Shown: one piece after another, positions 6,053 through 13,580 of the stretch
Position numbering within the stretch: position 1 is the stretch's first letter
Layout: every line of letters begins with the position of its first letter
Source of the DNA: Cellvibrionaceae bacterium
GTDB lineage: Bacteria; Pseudomonadota; Gammaproteobacteria; Pseudomonadales; Cellvibrionaceae
DNA length: 23,702 nucleotides
Direction: 5' to 3'
Assembly (NCBI GenBank): GCA_021151525.1
Contig: JAGKXD010000064.1
Location: 1 to 23,702 of the forward strand
Position numbers and translations under genes: made by a program
Notes under the pieces: model-generated
The model's input: the letters and a program-made list of their open reading frames with translations, nothing else
Database searches by the model: none
What the model was told of the DNA's origin: nothing

Positions 6053-7333
6053 ATGAGCACAGAGAATTCAACGCAAGATGATAAAAATAATTACAAAGGT
6101 TTAAAAGGAATTCAACGAGCCTTTGCAACACCTTCGGCACTGACCCTATTATTTTTTGGCATTGGTTCCGGCCTGCCATTTTTATTGGTGGGTTACACAC
6201 TTTCAACCTGGTTGCGCGATGCCGGCTTGGCATTAGGCACCATTGGTTTAATTAGTTTTGCGAGTTTTTTTTACGTACTTAAATTCGCATGGGCACCGAT
6301 AATTGATCGATTCCCCCTGCCCTTTTTAGGACGCCGCCGCGGTTGGCTGGCAGTATCACAACTTCTGTTAATGCTCAGCCTAGTCGGGATGGCGCTAACA
6401 AATCCTGCAACATCGCTCAGTTTATTTATCACCTTTATCGCAATCGCCGCTTTTGCTGGAGCAACACAAGACACACTTGTTGATGCTTACCGAATTGAAA
6501 TCGCTCCAGTTGACGCTCAAGCAGCATTGGCAGCCACCTATATTCTGGGTTATAGACTTGGTTTGATTGCATCTGGCGCGGGTGCGTTAGGTCTTGCGCA
6601 AACCAACAGCTGGGAAGTGAGCTATCTCTGCATGGCTGCGATTATGGCGCTACCGTTTATCGCAACCTTACTGAGCAAAGAGCCTGAAATTAACAAACAA
6701 CAAAATCGCGAAATAAATATTCAAGATGCATTTATTTTACCCTTCCGCGAATTTTTCCAACGCAATGGAATACTGCTGGCGTTAGCTCTTTTATTATTTG
6801 TGGGATTGTTCAAATTACCCGACCAAATGATTGGTGTAATGGCTGGACCTTTCTATTTGGATTCAGGATTTACCAAAGGCGATATTGCAACCGTATCAAA
6901 ACTCTACGGTGTTTGGATTGGCATTGCGGGCGCATTTCTTGGCGGCATTGCTCTCGCCGCGTTTAGCACTTATCGCATGCTATTTTTAGCTGCACTGGTT
7001 GTTGCGCTTTCCAATCTCGCTTATTTATTGATGGCTCATTTTCCATCACAACTCTGGTCATTCTTTGTCACGATTACGGCAGACAATTTAGCGCAAGGTT
7101 TTGCCGGCGTAATTATTGTTGCCTTTATGTCGAGCCTCACTGACAAAAATTTCACCGCAACACAATATGCATTGCTCGCATCACTCGCGAATTTACCGGG
7201 AAAATTTATTGGCGGGGTTTCGGGATTTATTGTGGAGTCCACCAGCTACAGTGCATTTTTTATTTTAAGCACTTTGTCGGTTGTGCCTACGGTGTTATTG
7301 CTTTGGTGGTTGAAGAAGCGGATAGATAACTGA
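6053..7333 (+). CDS. ampG: AmpG-type muropeptide permease (MFS)
   Basis: Inner-membrane transporter of 426 aa, predicted to import GlcNAc-1,6-anhydroMurNAc peptides from the periplasm for peptidoglycan recycling. It has about 12 hydrophobic segments after a short hydrophilic N-terminus. AmpG-like signatures include GIGSGLPFLLVGYTLSTWL, KFAWAPIIDR, FLGRRRGWL, ATQDTLVDAYR and ILGYRLG. The length fits the shorter AmpG form (E. coli AmpG is longer, with extra C-terminal helices). Cell-wall recycling genes ampD and ampE lie 1.7 to 2.3 kb away on the other strand, which supports the assignment. The start lacks a strong ribosome binding site. The gene is followed by a palindromic repeat element. Confidence 0.9.
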   Translation: MSTENSTQDDKNNYKGLKGIQRAFATPSALTLLFFGIGSGLPFLLVGYTLSTWLRDAGLALGTIGLISFASFFYVLKFAWAPIIDRFPLPFLGRRRGWLAVSQLLLMLSLVGMALTNPATSLSLFITFIAIAAFAGATQDTLVDAYRIEIAPVDAQAALAATYILGYRLGLIASGAGALGLAQTNSWEVSYLCMAAIMALPFIATLLSKEPEINKQQNREINIQDAFILPFREFFQRNGILLALALLLFVGLFKLPDQMIGVMAGPFYLDSGFTKGDIATVSKLYGVWIGIAGAFLGGIALAAFSTYRMLFLAALVVALSNLAYLLMAHFPSQLWSFFVTITADNLAQGFAGVIIVAFMSSLTDKNFTATQYALLASLANLPGKFIGGVSGFIVESTSYSAFFILSTLSVVPTVLLLWWLKKRIDN

Positions 7334-7351
7334 AAAGGTAATCGGTGTATT

Positions 7352-7486
7352 AACCCCCACCCAACCTCCCCCTTGAAAAGGGGGAGGAGCTGAATATCGC
7401 AAGAATTAATCCCTTTAGAAGGAGAGGCAAAATCTCGCGAAGATCAGTCCCCTCCCCTTCTCAAGGGGAGGGTTAGGGTGGGGTTT
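7352..7486. repeat. 135-bp palindromic repeat element (REP/MITE-like)
   Basis: The element has roughly 35-bp imperfect terminal inverted repeats (outer ends AACCCCCACCC and GGGTGGGGTTT). Each arm holds its own perfect 10-bp hairpin: CCTCCCCCTT-GAA-AAGGGGGAGG at 7365-7387 and CCCTCCCCTT-CTC-AAGGGGAGGG at 7450-7472. The middle (about 7388-7449) is unrelated sequence with no coding potential. It sits exactly between the convergent ampG and yajQ genes. Similar C/G-rich palindromes are dispersed in many proteobacterial genomes. It may also act as a transcription barrier for both genes. Confidence 0.8.
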
Positions 7487-7492
7487 AGATTT

Positions 7493-7975
7493 TTAATCGC
7501 GAAAATTAATATACTGCAACGGCATTTCCAACTCTGCCGCACGCAACATTGCAATACACTCTTGCAAATCATCGCGCTTTTTACCGGTAATTCGTACTTG
7601 GTCGCCTTGAATAGAGGCCTGCACTTTTAGCTTTTGGTCTTTGGTCATTTTTACGATTTTTTTCGCCAACTCAGTTTCCACACCTGTGCGCACGGTAATG
7701 TCTCTCTTCACTTGCTTACCCGCAGTCTGAATTTTTTTAATATCCAAACATGAAACACCAATGCCATTTTTGGGCAATGAAGTACGTAATGAATCGAGCA
7801 TGGCATCGAGCTGGTACTCAGTATCAGCGGTGATAGTGATGTCATATTCTTTACGTTCAAATTTGGCATCTACACCTTTGAAATCGTAACGGCTAGTAAT
7901 TACCTTACTGGCCTGATCGACCGCATTAGTGAGCGCGTGTTTATCAACTTCTGAAACCACATCAAAGGATGGCAT
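7493..7975 (-). CDS. yajQ: YajQ family nucleotide-binding protein
   Basis: Cytosolic protein of 160 aa, full length for the family (UPF0234). YajQ-type proteins are reported to bind nucleic acid or nucleotides, and a Xanthomonas homologue is a cyclic-di-GMP effector. The sequence is highly typical: MPSFDVVSEVDKHALTNAVD at the start, ITSRYDFKGVDAKFE, IKKIQTAGKQVKRDI, and QASIQGDQVRITGKKRDDLQ near the end, consistent with two alternating alpha/beta domains. AGAGGT lies about 9 nt before the ATG. It is 38 nt downstream of ampE on the same strand and may be co-transcribed. Whether this copy senses cyclic-di-GMP is not visible from sequence. Confidence 0.95.
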   Translation of the reverse strand: MPSFDVVSEVDKHALTNAVDQASKVITSRYDFKGVDAKFERKEYDITITADTEYQLDAMLDSLRTSLPKNGIGVSCLDIKKIQTAGKQVKRDITVRTGVETELAKKIVKMTKDQKLKVQASIQGDQVRITGKKRDDLQECIAMLRAAELEMPLQYINFRD

Positions 7976-8012
7976 TGTGAATTACCTCTACAAACAAAAA
8001 AAATTAAACTCA

Positions 8013-9026
8013 TTAAATAAATAAAGTCGCGAAGGCGATAGCGCCAACCCAGAACAATAGTGAGCGCGAATACAAGGGCACGCTGGATTTAACCAATGCA
8101 AAAGAATATGCAGGCTCTGCTTGTGGGCTCAGTGTAATGCCCACCAAATCTTCGATAATTTCCTGTGCGTTTTCTTCTGCTTCTTGTTCTGCCTCTGCCA
8201 ACTCTTCTGCAGCTTCGGCTACTTCGGCAGGAGTTGCTGTTGAATCAACAAGCACTGCAGGTTTGATATACAGATCTGTTGGCGCACCCAAAGCGCCGCG
8301 CAAACTATTATTCAAAATCGTCATGGAGGAATTTTCAGAATCCAACAAACTATCGCGCAGAGGGCAACTATCAAAATTACCAACAAACGCCCAAGTTAGC
8401 CCCATTAAACGCACGGCGGGGAATTCAATTAACCACAGCCATTTATCAGCGAGCGCAGCTTCATTGGAGCCGTGAGTTGTTTGTTCGCGATAGATCGCAC
8501 TTAATCGATATAAAATTGCGCCCACTGCACCTGCGATAACAAACCAAAACAACACGGCAAAAGCACGCTCAAAACCGCGGTAGCTAATGACTTTTAACGC
8601 TTGTGTGTGCAAACTTTTCCAATCGCCCACGGCCGATACGGAAATATCATTGGCAGCATGACCACAGAGATCATCAATCCATTTACTCGCCGCAACTGAA
8701 TCACCACGATTGGCAATCGCAATATAATTATTTACTTCCGCCAAAAAATCTCCGCGCCCTAAGCTGTAAAGCAATACCGGAACGTATAAGAAAAATAGAA
8801 AATTAGAACCCAAGAAATAAACAATTGCCCATATTCCAACTATCATCACCAAGAGCGGCAGGGCGAAAACCAAAATCATGGGCAACAACGGAAATGAAGA
8901 CACGGCCGGCAATGCACGTAAGCGATTTAGCAGCCAAATAAACCAGCCATCACGCTGTAAAACACTCGCGCTATTGGGTGACCAGTACATAATGGCCAAA
9001 ACCGCAATCAAACTTAAAAAAATCAT
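8013..9026 (-). CDS. ampE: AmpE family inner-membrane protein
   Basis: Predicted polytopic inner-membrane protein of 337 aa encoded directly after ampD. AmpE is linked to beta-lactamase induction signalling in enterobacteria and resembles cobalamin-biosynthesis CobD-type membrane proteins. Hydrophobic segments lie near residues 1-15, 47-70, 74-88, 157-175 and 320-337. The family stretch LLYSLGRGDF is at 86-94, followed by YIAIANRGD. Residues about 266-297 form an acidic Ala/Glu-rich insertion (AEVAEAAEELAEAEQEAEE), probably a helix or coiled coil, which helps make the protein longer than E. coli AmpE. The start is 31 nt after the ampD stop. Assignment is by family motifs plus synteny. Confidence 0.88.
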   Translation of the reverse strand: MIFLSLIAVLAIMYWSPNSASVLQRDGWFIWLLNRLRALPAVSSFPLLPMILVFALPLLVMIVGIWAIVYFLGSNFLFFLYVPVLLYSLGRGDFLAEVNNYIAIANRGDSVAASKWIDDLCGHAANDISVSAVGDWKSLHTQALKVISYRGFERAFAVLFWFVIAGAVGAILYRLSAIYREQTTHGSNEAALADKWLWLIEFPAVRLMGLTWAFVGNFDSCPLRDSLLDSENSSMTILNNSLRGALGAPTDLYIKPAVLVDSTATPAEVAEAAEELAEAEQEAEENAQEIIEDLVGITLSPQAEPAYSFALVKSSVPLYSRSLLFWVGAIAFATLFI

Positions 9027-9057
9027 AGTGGTATCTCGTTGTTAAAGGTTGCCAGAA

Positions 9058-9636
9058 TCAGCGACCTTTTAAATCAGCGCGAAAGCGAGCCCAGTCAAAT
9101 GCCTCACCCGGATCTGTTTTGCGTTCAGGCGCAATATCACTGTGGCCAACAATACGCTCCTGGGTAATATCTGGGTAAGCAGCCAAAATTTCGCGAGCCG
9201 CCTTCGCTAGTGCCTCGTACTGGGCGTCAGTGTAAGCAATATTGTCACAACCTTCCAACTCAATCCCAATACTGTAATCGTTGCAGTTTTCAACCCCGTG
9301 AAAAGCAGATACGCCGGCGTGCCATGCGCGCGCATCAAAGGGGACAAATTGGGTAATGGCACCATCGCGCTCGATGAAAAGATGGGCAGAGACTTTCAAC
9401 TCGGCAATGGTTTGAAAATAAGGATCTTGCGCAGGATCTAATTGATTGGAAAAGAAGGATTGGACGCAGCCTGTGCCAAATTTACCGGGAGGCAAGCTGA
9501 TATTGTGAATCACCAAAAGGCTAATGGATTGCCCTGCGGGACGCTGGTTTGCATTGGGAGAGGGGCATTGGGTTGCTGCCGTTAAATAACCATTCTGGAT
9601 GCTGCTACATTCCAAACTACTATCATTTGAAATCAC
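9058..9636 (-). CDS. ampD: 1,6-anhydro-N-acetylmuramyl-L-alanine amidase AmpD
   Basis: Cytosolic zinc amidase (192 aa) that removes the stem peptide from anhydroMurNAc-peptides imported by AmpG. This lowers the inducer seen by AmpR in species with an inducible AmpC. The amidase_2 fold is complete: LLVIHNISLPPGKFGTG, SAHLFIERDG, ARAWHAGVS, YSIGIELEG, RIVGHSDIAPERKTDPG. Predicted zinc ligands are His44, His165 and Asp175, with Glu126 as catalytic residue. There is no signal peptide, consistent with the cytosolic AmpD type rather than periplasmic AmiD. The start is GTG at 9636 with a weak ribosome binding site; a TTG at 9615 is an alternative that would remove seven residues. It is first of an ampD-ampE pair and 101 nt downstream of the DUF1631 gene. 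Confidence 0.95.
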   Translation of the reverse strand: MISNDSSLECSSIQNGYLTAATQCPSPNANQRPAGQSISLLVIHNISLPPGKFGTGCVQSFFSNQLDPAQDPYFQTIAELKVSAHLFIERDGAITQFVPFDARAWHAGVSAFHGVENCNDYSIGIELEGCDNIAYTDAQYEALAKAAREILAAYPDITQERIVGHSDIAPERKTDPGEAFDWARFRADLKGR

Positions 9637-9737
9637 TAGACGCCTGCCTCAAGGTGCTCTGCCCGCTTGGTTAATCTTAAGCAAGCATGATAAACCTAAG
9701 GGCGAGCGTTTGCACCCGAGAACAGACTCTTGGAAAC

Positions 9738-12404
9738 TTAGCGACTATTGCGCAAGTTACCGATAACCGCCTCAAGCGCACGATCGAACAGCATGCCGTC
9801 ATCCAGAACTTGCAAACGGCCAGATTTGAGCGCTAAAGCTAAACTCATGCGAGTTTCTTCTGCCACTTTCACACCGGAACGATTTACGAAAATGTATTTG
9901 CCGGTTGCGCGAATAATTGCCGCAAGGCGACTGCGGAATTTTTGACCATCTTCACTTTGCATTTCAAACCAGCTGCCTTGGGTAAGGTTGCCAACCAACG
10001 CCAAATGTTGATCGCCTTCTGGCAAGCTATCTGCGCCCGCTTCAACAACCGGCTCATCGCTTACCACAACAAAAGTTTCCAAAGATTCGAGCGTTGCGCC
10101 TACAGGAACCAAAGGCTCGACTGCCGCAACTATAACCTCTTCCAGCACTGGAACTTCAATCACCTCGGCGGCAACAGGCTCGGCGCTAGCCGCAACATCA
10201 TCGATACTCTCGGTTACCGCTTCTACCGCAACAGCCTGAACAATAGATGCGGGAACAGCATCTTCAGCCTTAACGTCTTCCACTAGAGGAGCGCTAACTT
10301 CAGCTTCAACTACCTGTGCAACAGGTGCAGTAACTTCAGCGTCGGCCAGAGGTTTTACTTCAGCCACCTCCACTTTAGGTGCAGCAACCATTGCTGGAAC
10401 CTCAGCAACTTTTACACGAGTGACTGTCGCGGTTGGTGCAGGAGAATCTGCTAATTTAACTTTGATTTGCTGCACAGGAGCCGGCGCATCTTCAATTTTT
10501 GGCACAGAGCGCAAACGCGCTAAATGCAATGTTTCTAACTGTTTAAACAACTGTGTAGTTTCAAAGGGACTGTAAGAAATATCTTCCAAACCTTCACGCA
10601 GCTTTTGCAACAATTGCGGAACGAGTTTTAACAAGCCTTGACGATTTTCTTTCGACATAGGTGCGGTCAAACTCCACACCAATTGTTGCGCTGTACGAAT
10701 ACCCGCTTGCCACTCTGCGCTTTCTGTTCCCTGCTTTAATGAGATAATAAAAAGCACATTACCCCAAGCATCGCGCAGCAATTTTTGCGCTGGCACGGGT
10801 AAATCATGACCAGAGGTTAATCGATTTAATACGGAATCCACTTGCAGGCGTGCGCGCTCGGATTTTGCTTTGCCATCTTCAGCATCGATTGTGCGCTGCT
10901 CAAGGATTTGCGCGCGACGCTTATCTTTTTCGAGGAATGAACGGAAATCAGTCAACAAATTGTTGAAGATACCCATGTCGGTTTCAAAATCCGACAAGAT
11001 GGTTTGCACAGTCGCATCCATCTTGTTATACAAGCTATCTTTGCGTTGGTTCTCTTCGTTAGACTCTTGCCAACCCAAGGCCGCCATGGCCATTTCGTTG
11101 AGCAAACGACGCGCAGGGTGACCACCTTTACTGAAGAAAGTTTTATCTGCAATAGCCACTTTAACCATCGGAATTTGCAAGCGACCAATTAAGGCTTTCA
11201 TTGGTGCAGCTAGGTTGCGGTCATCCAAAATAAAATCGAACATCATGCTGACAAGATTAATAACGTCATCGTCAACTTGATTAATCGCTTGCGGCTTTTG
11301 CTGCTCAGTGCTTAATAAATTCAGCAGCAGTTCGCGAATATTAATAGGCGCAACCGAAGTACTTACCGGCGCTTGTGTGAAAGTATTTTGATGTTGCGCT
11401 AGAGACAAGACTCGCACCAAATCCTGGCTTGCAACTACTTCGCCAGCAACACGATCGCCAGCTGATTGAACTCCACCACGGGACCCCAAAAGATCACGCA
11501 GGGTATGGAGAACCTGATTGGTCTGGTCATCATAAGAGGTAACAATACCGCCAGCTTGTGCTCCATTACCGCTGAGCTTATTGCCTTGCGACGCTTGCGC
11601 ATCATCTGCATTCAAGCTCGCCGAAAGCCCTGAACCGTAGTGCTCGTGAGCAGCCGGAGCGCTGGGACGCTTGACGCGCGCAGCAGGTTTTAGCGATGGA
11701 AGTATATTGGCATCAATAAGCAATTGGTTGAGCGATTGGAATAAACCACCCAACTTGGTCATTACCATATTGTCGAAAAGTTTGAACAACACGAGCTTAG
11801 CTTTAACGTCTATAGACAAGCTTTTTGCAGCATCATTAAAGGCGTTACAAATAACATCGACACCCAATGGGTTGTTCTTTTGATAAACCTTGATGGGCAC
11901 CAAATGATCAATACGCAGAGTTAAATGCTGAATAGGTTCGGCAAATTGCTCATTGGCTTTGTTGACCATCCCTTCAATCGCAACCATCTCCTCTAGATCA
12001 TCATTTTTAACGAGAGATAGATCATCCAACGAAAATTCTTTTACTTCGGTTTGAATCTCATCGCGATAGGCGTTGTGGTCTAATAATTGTGCAAAACGAA
12101 TATCAATGCTGCGAAAAAATGCGGTTTCCATCGCGCGACGACGGAGACGCACTTCACGCATAGAGTCGAAATATAAATTTTGTTCGTGGTTATTGTTGGC
12201 TTTGTCCGCCAATTCGAACATTGCATCGTCAACTTTATCAAACAAATCACGCAACAACCCCTGCAACTGCTGGCGAGCTTTATCGCGCAAAGAGTGCATA
12301 GCAGCAGGCAAACGCGCCAACATAATTTGTGGAGGCTGTCCCGTAGTGCGGTCTGGATTCAGTTGCACAACGTTGTTTTGCTCTGGGCGGATTTGTTCAG
12401 ACAT
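9738..12404 (-). CDS. DUF1631 family large protein of unknown function
   Basis: An 888-aa cytosolic protein with no signal peptide or membrane segment. It has a helical N-terminal half (RLPAAMHSLRDKARQQLQGLL, REVRLRRRAMETAFF). The conserved core block of the family, IPMVKVAIADKTFFSKGGHP, is at about 411-430 and is followed by ARRLLNEMAMAALGW. A long Val/Ala/Glu/Pro-rich low-complexity linker covers about 640-790. The compact C-terminal domain (about 795-888) contains GSWFEMQ...YIFVNRSGVKVAE, a beta-rich stretch resembling PilZ-like domains of DUF1631 proteins; this is a resemblance, not a proven fold. In pseudomonads a DUF1631 gene is likewise recalled between nadC and ampD. The role is unknown. 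It is read divergently from nadC and no strong ribosome binding site precedes the ATG. Confidence 0.85.
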   Translation of the reverse strand: MSEQIRPEQNNVVQLNPDRTTGQPPQIMLARLPAAMHSLRDKARQQLQGLLRDLFDKVDDAMFELADKANNNHEQNLYFDSMREVRLRRRAMETAFFRSIDIRFAQLLDHNAYRDEIQTEVKEFSLDDLSLVKNDDLEEMVAIEGMVNKANEQFAEPIQHLTLRIDHLVPIKVYQKNNPLGVDVICNAFNDAAKSLSIDVKAKLVLFKLFDNMVMTKLGGLFQSLNQLLIDANILPSLKPAARVKRPSAPAAHEHYGSGLSASLNADDAQASQGNKLSGNGAQAGGIVTSYDDQTNQVLHTLRDLLGSRGGVQSAGDRVAGEVVASQDLVRVLSLAQHQNTFTQAPVSTSVAPINIRELLLNLLSTEQQKPQAINQVDDDVINLVSMMFDFILDDRNLAAPMKALIGRLQIPMVKVAIADKTFFSKGGHPARRLLNEMAMAALGWQESNEENQRKDSLYNKMDATVQTILSDFETDMGIFNNLLTDFRSFLEKDKRRAQILEQRTIDAEDGKAKSERARLQVDSVLNRLTSGHDLPVPAQKLLRDAWGNVLFIISLKQGTESAEWQAGIRTAQQLVWSLTAPMSKENRQGLLKLVPQLLQKLREGLEDISYSPFETTQLFKQLETLHLARLRSVPKIEDAPAPVQQIKVKLADSPAPTATVTRVKVAEVPAMVAAPKVEVAEVKPLADAEVTAPVAQVVEAEVSAPLVEDVKAEDAVPASIVQAVAVEAVTESIDDVAASAEPVAAEVIEVPVLEEVIVAAVEPLVPVGATLESLETFVVVSDEPVVEAGADSLPEGDQHLALVGNLTQGSWFEMQSEDGQKFRSRLAAIIRATGKYIFVNRSGVKVAEETRMSLALALKSGRLQVLDDGMLFDRALEAVIGNLRNSR

Positions 12405-12696
12405 GATGCTTAACCATCAAAAAAAGAGACCTCGGTGATTCAAGTATATCCAACTAAGGTGCACACTCTAGCGCCAATTGCTCAAGGCGAGAGCCATATC
12501 ACAAATAGCGATAAGTTGTATATTTGCTTATATAATTTCACATGATTTTCATAATCCAGCTAAACGAAGTGCTATAAAAAATAAACGCAGTTCACATGTA
12601 TAAAAATCATACAAGACAGGAGTTAACTCACTGATTTCACATCGCAAGTTATTAATAGGGTATATTTATGCCATTGCATTTATATAGATTCTCTAC
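12405..12696. promoter_or_regulatory. Divergent intergenic region between the DUF1631 gene and nadC
   Basis: This 292-nt AT-rich gap must hold promoters for both directions. On the plus strand a perfect TATAAT occurs at 12531-12536, but with no convincing -35 at the right distance. A ten-codon open reading frame (12668-12700) overlaps the nadC start. No RNA gene or terminator is visible. Confidence 0.4.
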
Positions 12697-12700
12697 ATGA
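12668..12700 (+). CDS. Possible leader peptide overlapping the nadC start
   Basis: ATG at 12668 begins a ten-codon frame (MPLHLYRFST) whose TGA overlaps the nadC ATG in an ATGA junction. TAGGG lies about 7 nt upstream of its ATG, whereas nadC itself has no recognisable ribosome binding site. This arrangement would allow nadC translation by coupling. It may equally be chance; a frame this short has no statistical support by itself. Confidence 0.25.
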   Translation: MPLHLYRFST

Positions 12701-13554
12701 ACTCAATCTTCTCTCAGCGCATTCCACATCTCCACCAAAGCATCTGCGAAAACGTCAGCACCGCACTGCGCGAGGACATAGGCTCAGGCGATATTACCGC
12801 ACAGCTGATTCCAGCCGAGCAGCAAGCCAAAGCCACTGTTATTACTCGTGAGGACTGCGTATTTTGCGGTAAAGACTGGGTTACAGAAGTATTTGCCCAA
12901 CTCGACGGGACAGTAGAAATAGAGTGGTACGTGGAAGATGGCGAGCAAGTTAAGGCCAACAGCAGACTATTTAGCTTGAGCGGAAATGCCCGCATCTTAC
13001 TGACTGGCGAGCGAGCCGCACTTAACTTTGTACAAACACTTTCTGGCACTGCCACTCGCAGCCGTTATTACGCTAACCTTGTTGCCCACACTAATGTGAA
13101 GCTTCTCGATACACGTAAAACCCTGCCCGGCTTACGTGATGCACAAAAATATGCAGTCGCCTGCGGCGGCTGCCACAACCATCGAATCGGCTTATACGAT
13201 GCATTCCTCATAAAAGAAAACCACATAGCCGCCAGCGGAGGAATCGCCGCCGCTGTAGATGCAGCGCGCACCATCGCCCCCACCAAACCAGTCGAAGTAG
13301 AAGTAGAGAATTTTGCAGAGTTAGAACAAGCACTCACAGCAAATGCAGACATCATCATGCTCGACAACTTTACCCTAGAAGACATGCGCAAAGCGGTGGC
13401 CATTAACAAAGGACAGGGTAAACTTGAAGCTTCCGGGAACGTAACGGACACTACGCTTCCGCTTATTGCAGAGACCGGTGTAGATTTTATCTCGATTGGG
13501 GCGCTGACGAAGCATGTTAGGGCGGTGGATTTGTCGATGCGAATTAATTCTTAA
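12697..13554 (+). CDS. nadC: Nicotinate-nucleotide pyrophosphorylase (carboxylating), NadC
   Basis: Cytosolic quinolinate phosphoribosyltransferase (285 aa). It converts quinolinate and PRPP to nicotinate mononucleotide with loss of CO2 in de novo NAD synthesis. The N-terminal lobe starts with ALREDIGSGDITAQLIP. The barrel carries the quinolinate/PRPP-binding stretches TRSRYYANL, LDTRKTLPGLRDAQKYAV, GGCHNHRIGLYDAFLIKENH, EVEVENFAEL, IIMLDNF and the C-terminal DFISIGALTKH. All key basic residues of the family (TRK, HNHR, KENH) are present. Length and domain order are normal. The start has no clear Shine-Dalgarno and overlaps the end of a possible leader peptide. It converges with the leftward polysaccharide arm 26 nt downstream. 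Confidence 0.96.
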   Translation: MNSIFSQRIPHLHQSICENVSTALREDIGSGDITAQLIPAEQQAKATVITREDCVFCGKDWVTEVFAQLDGTVEIEWYVEDGEQVKANSRLFSLSGNARILLTGERAALNFVQTLSGTATRSRYYANLVAHTNVKLLDTRKTLPGLRDAQKYAVACGGCHNHRIGLYDAFLIKENHIAASGGIAAAVDAARTIAPTKPVEVEVENFAELEQALTANADIIMLDNFTLEDMRKAVAINKGQGKLEASGNVTDTTLPLIAETGVDFISIGALTKHVRAVDLSMRINS

Positions 13555-13580
13555 TCAGCTTAAGATTTGGAAATTATAAG

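Noticed and set aside
8013..9026. AmpE gene as a CobD/CbiB cobalamin-synthesis protein
   Set aside because: The folds are related, but the LYSLGRGDF stretch and position directly after ampD favour AmpE.
7493..9636. A complete beta-lactamase induction locus (ampC/ampR)
   Set aside because: ampD, ampE and ampG are present, but no ampC or ampR coding region is in the window, so only cell-wall recycling is supported.
12073..12438. 121-codon frame opposite the DUF1631 gene start
   Set aside because: Ser/Arg/Cys-rich translation with no domain character, antisense to a conserved coding region.
12531..12536. Perfect TATAAT upstream of nadC
   Set aside because: No -35 hexamer at 16-18 nt; in an AT-rich gap this match alone is weak, so no promoter was called.
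13549..13565. TCTTAA-TCAGC-TTAAGA hairpin between nadC and the converging glycosyltransferase
   Set aside because: Only six AT-rich pairs, overlaps the nadC stop and has no T-tract, so it is too weak to call a terminator.
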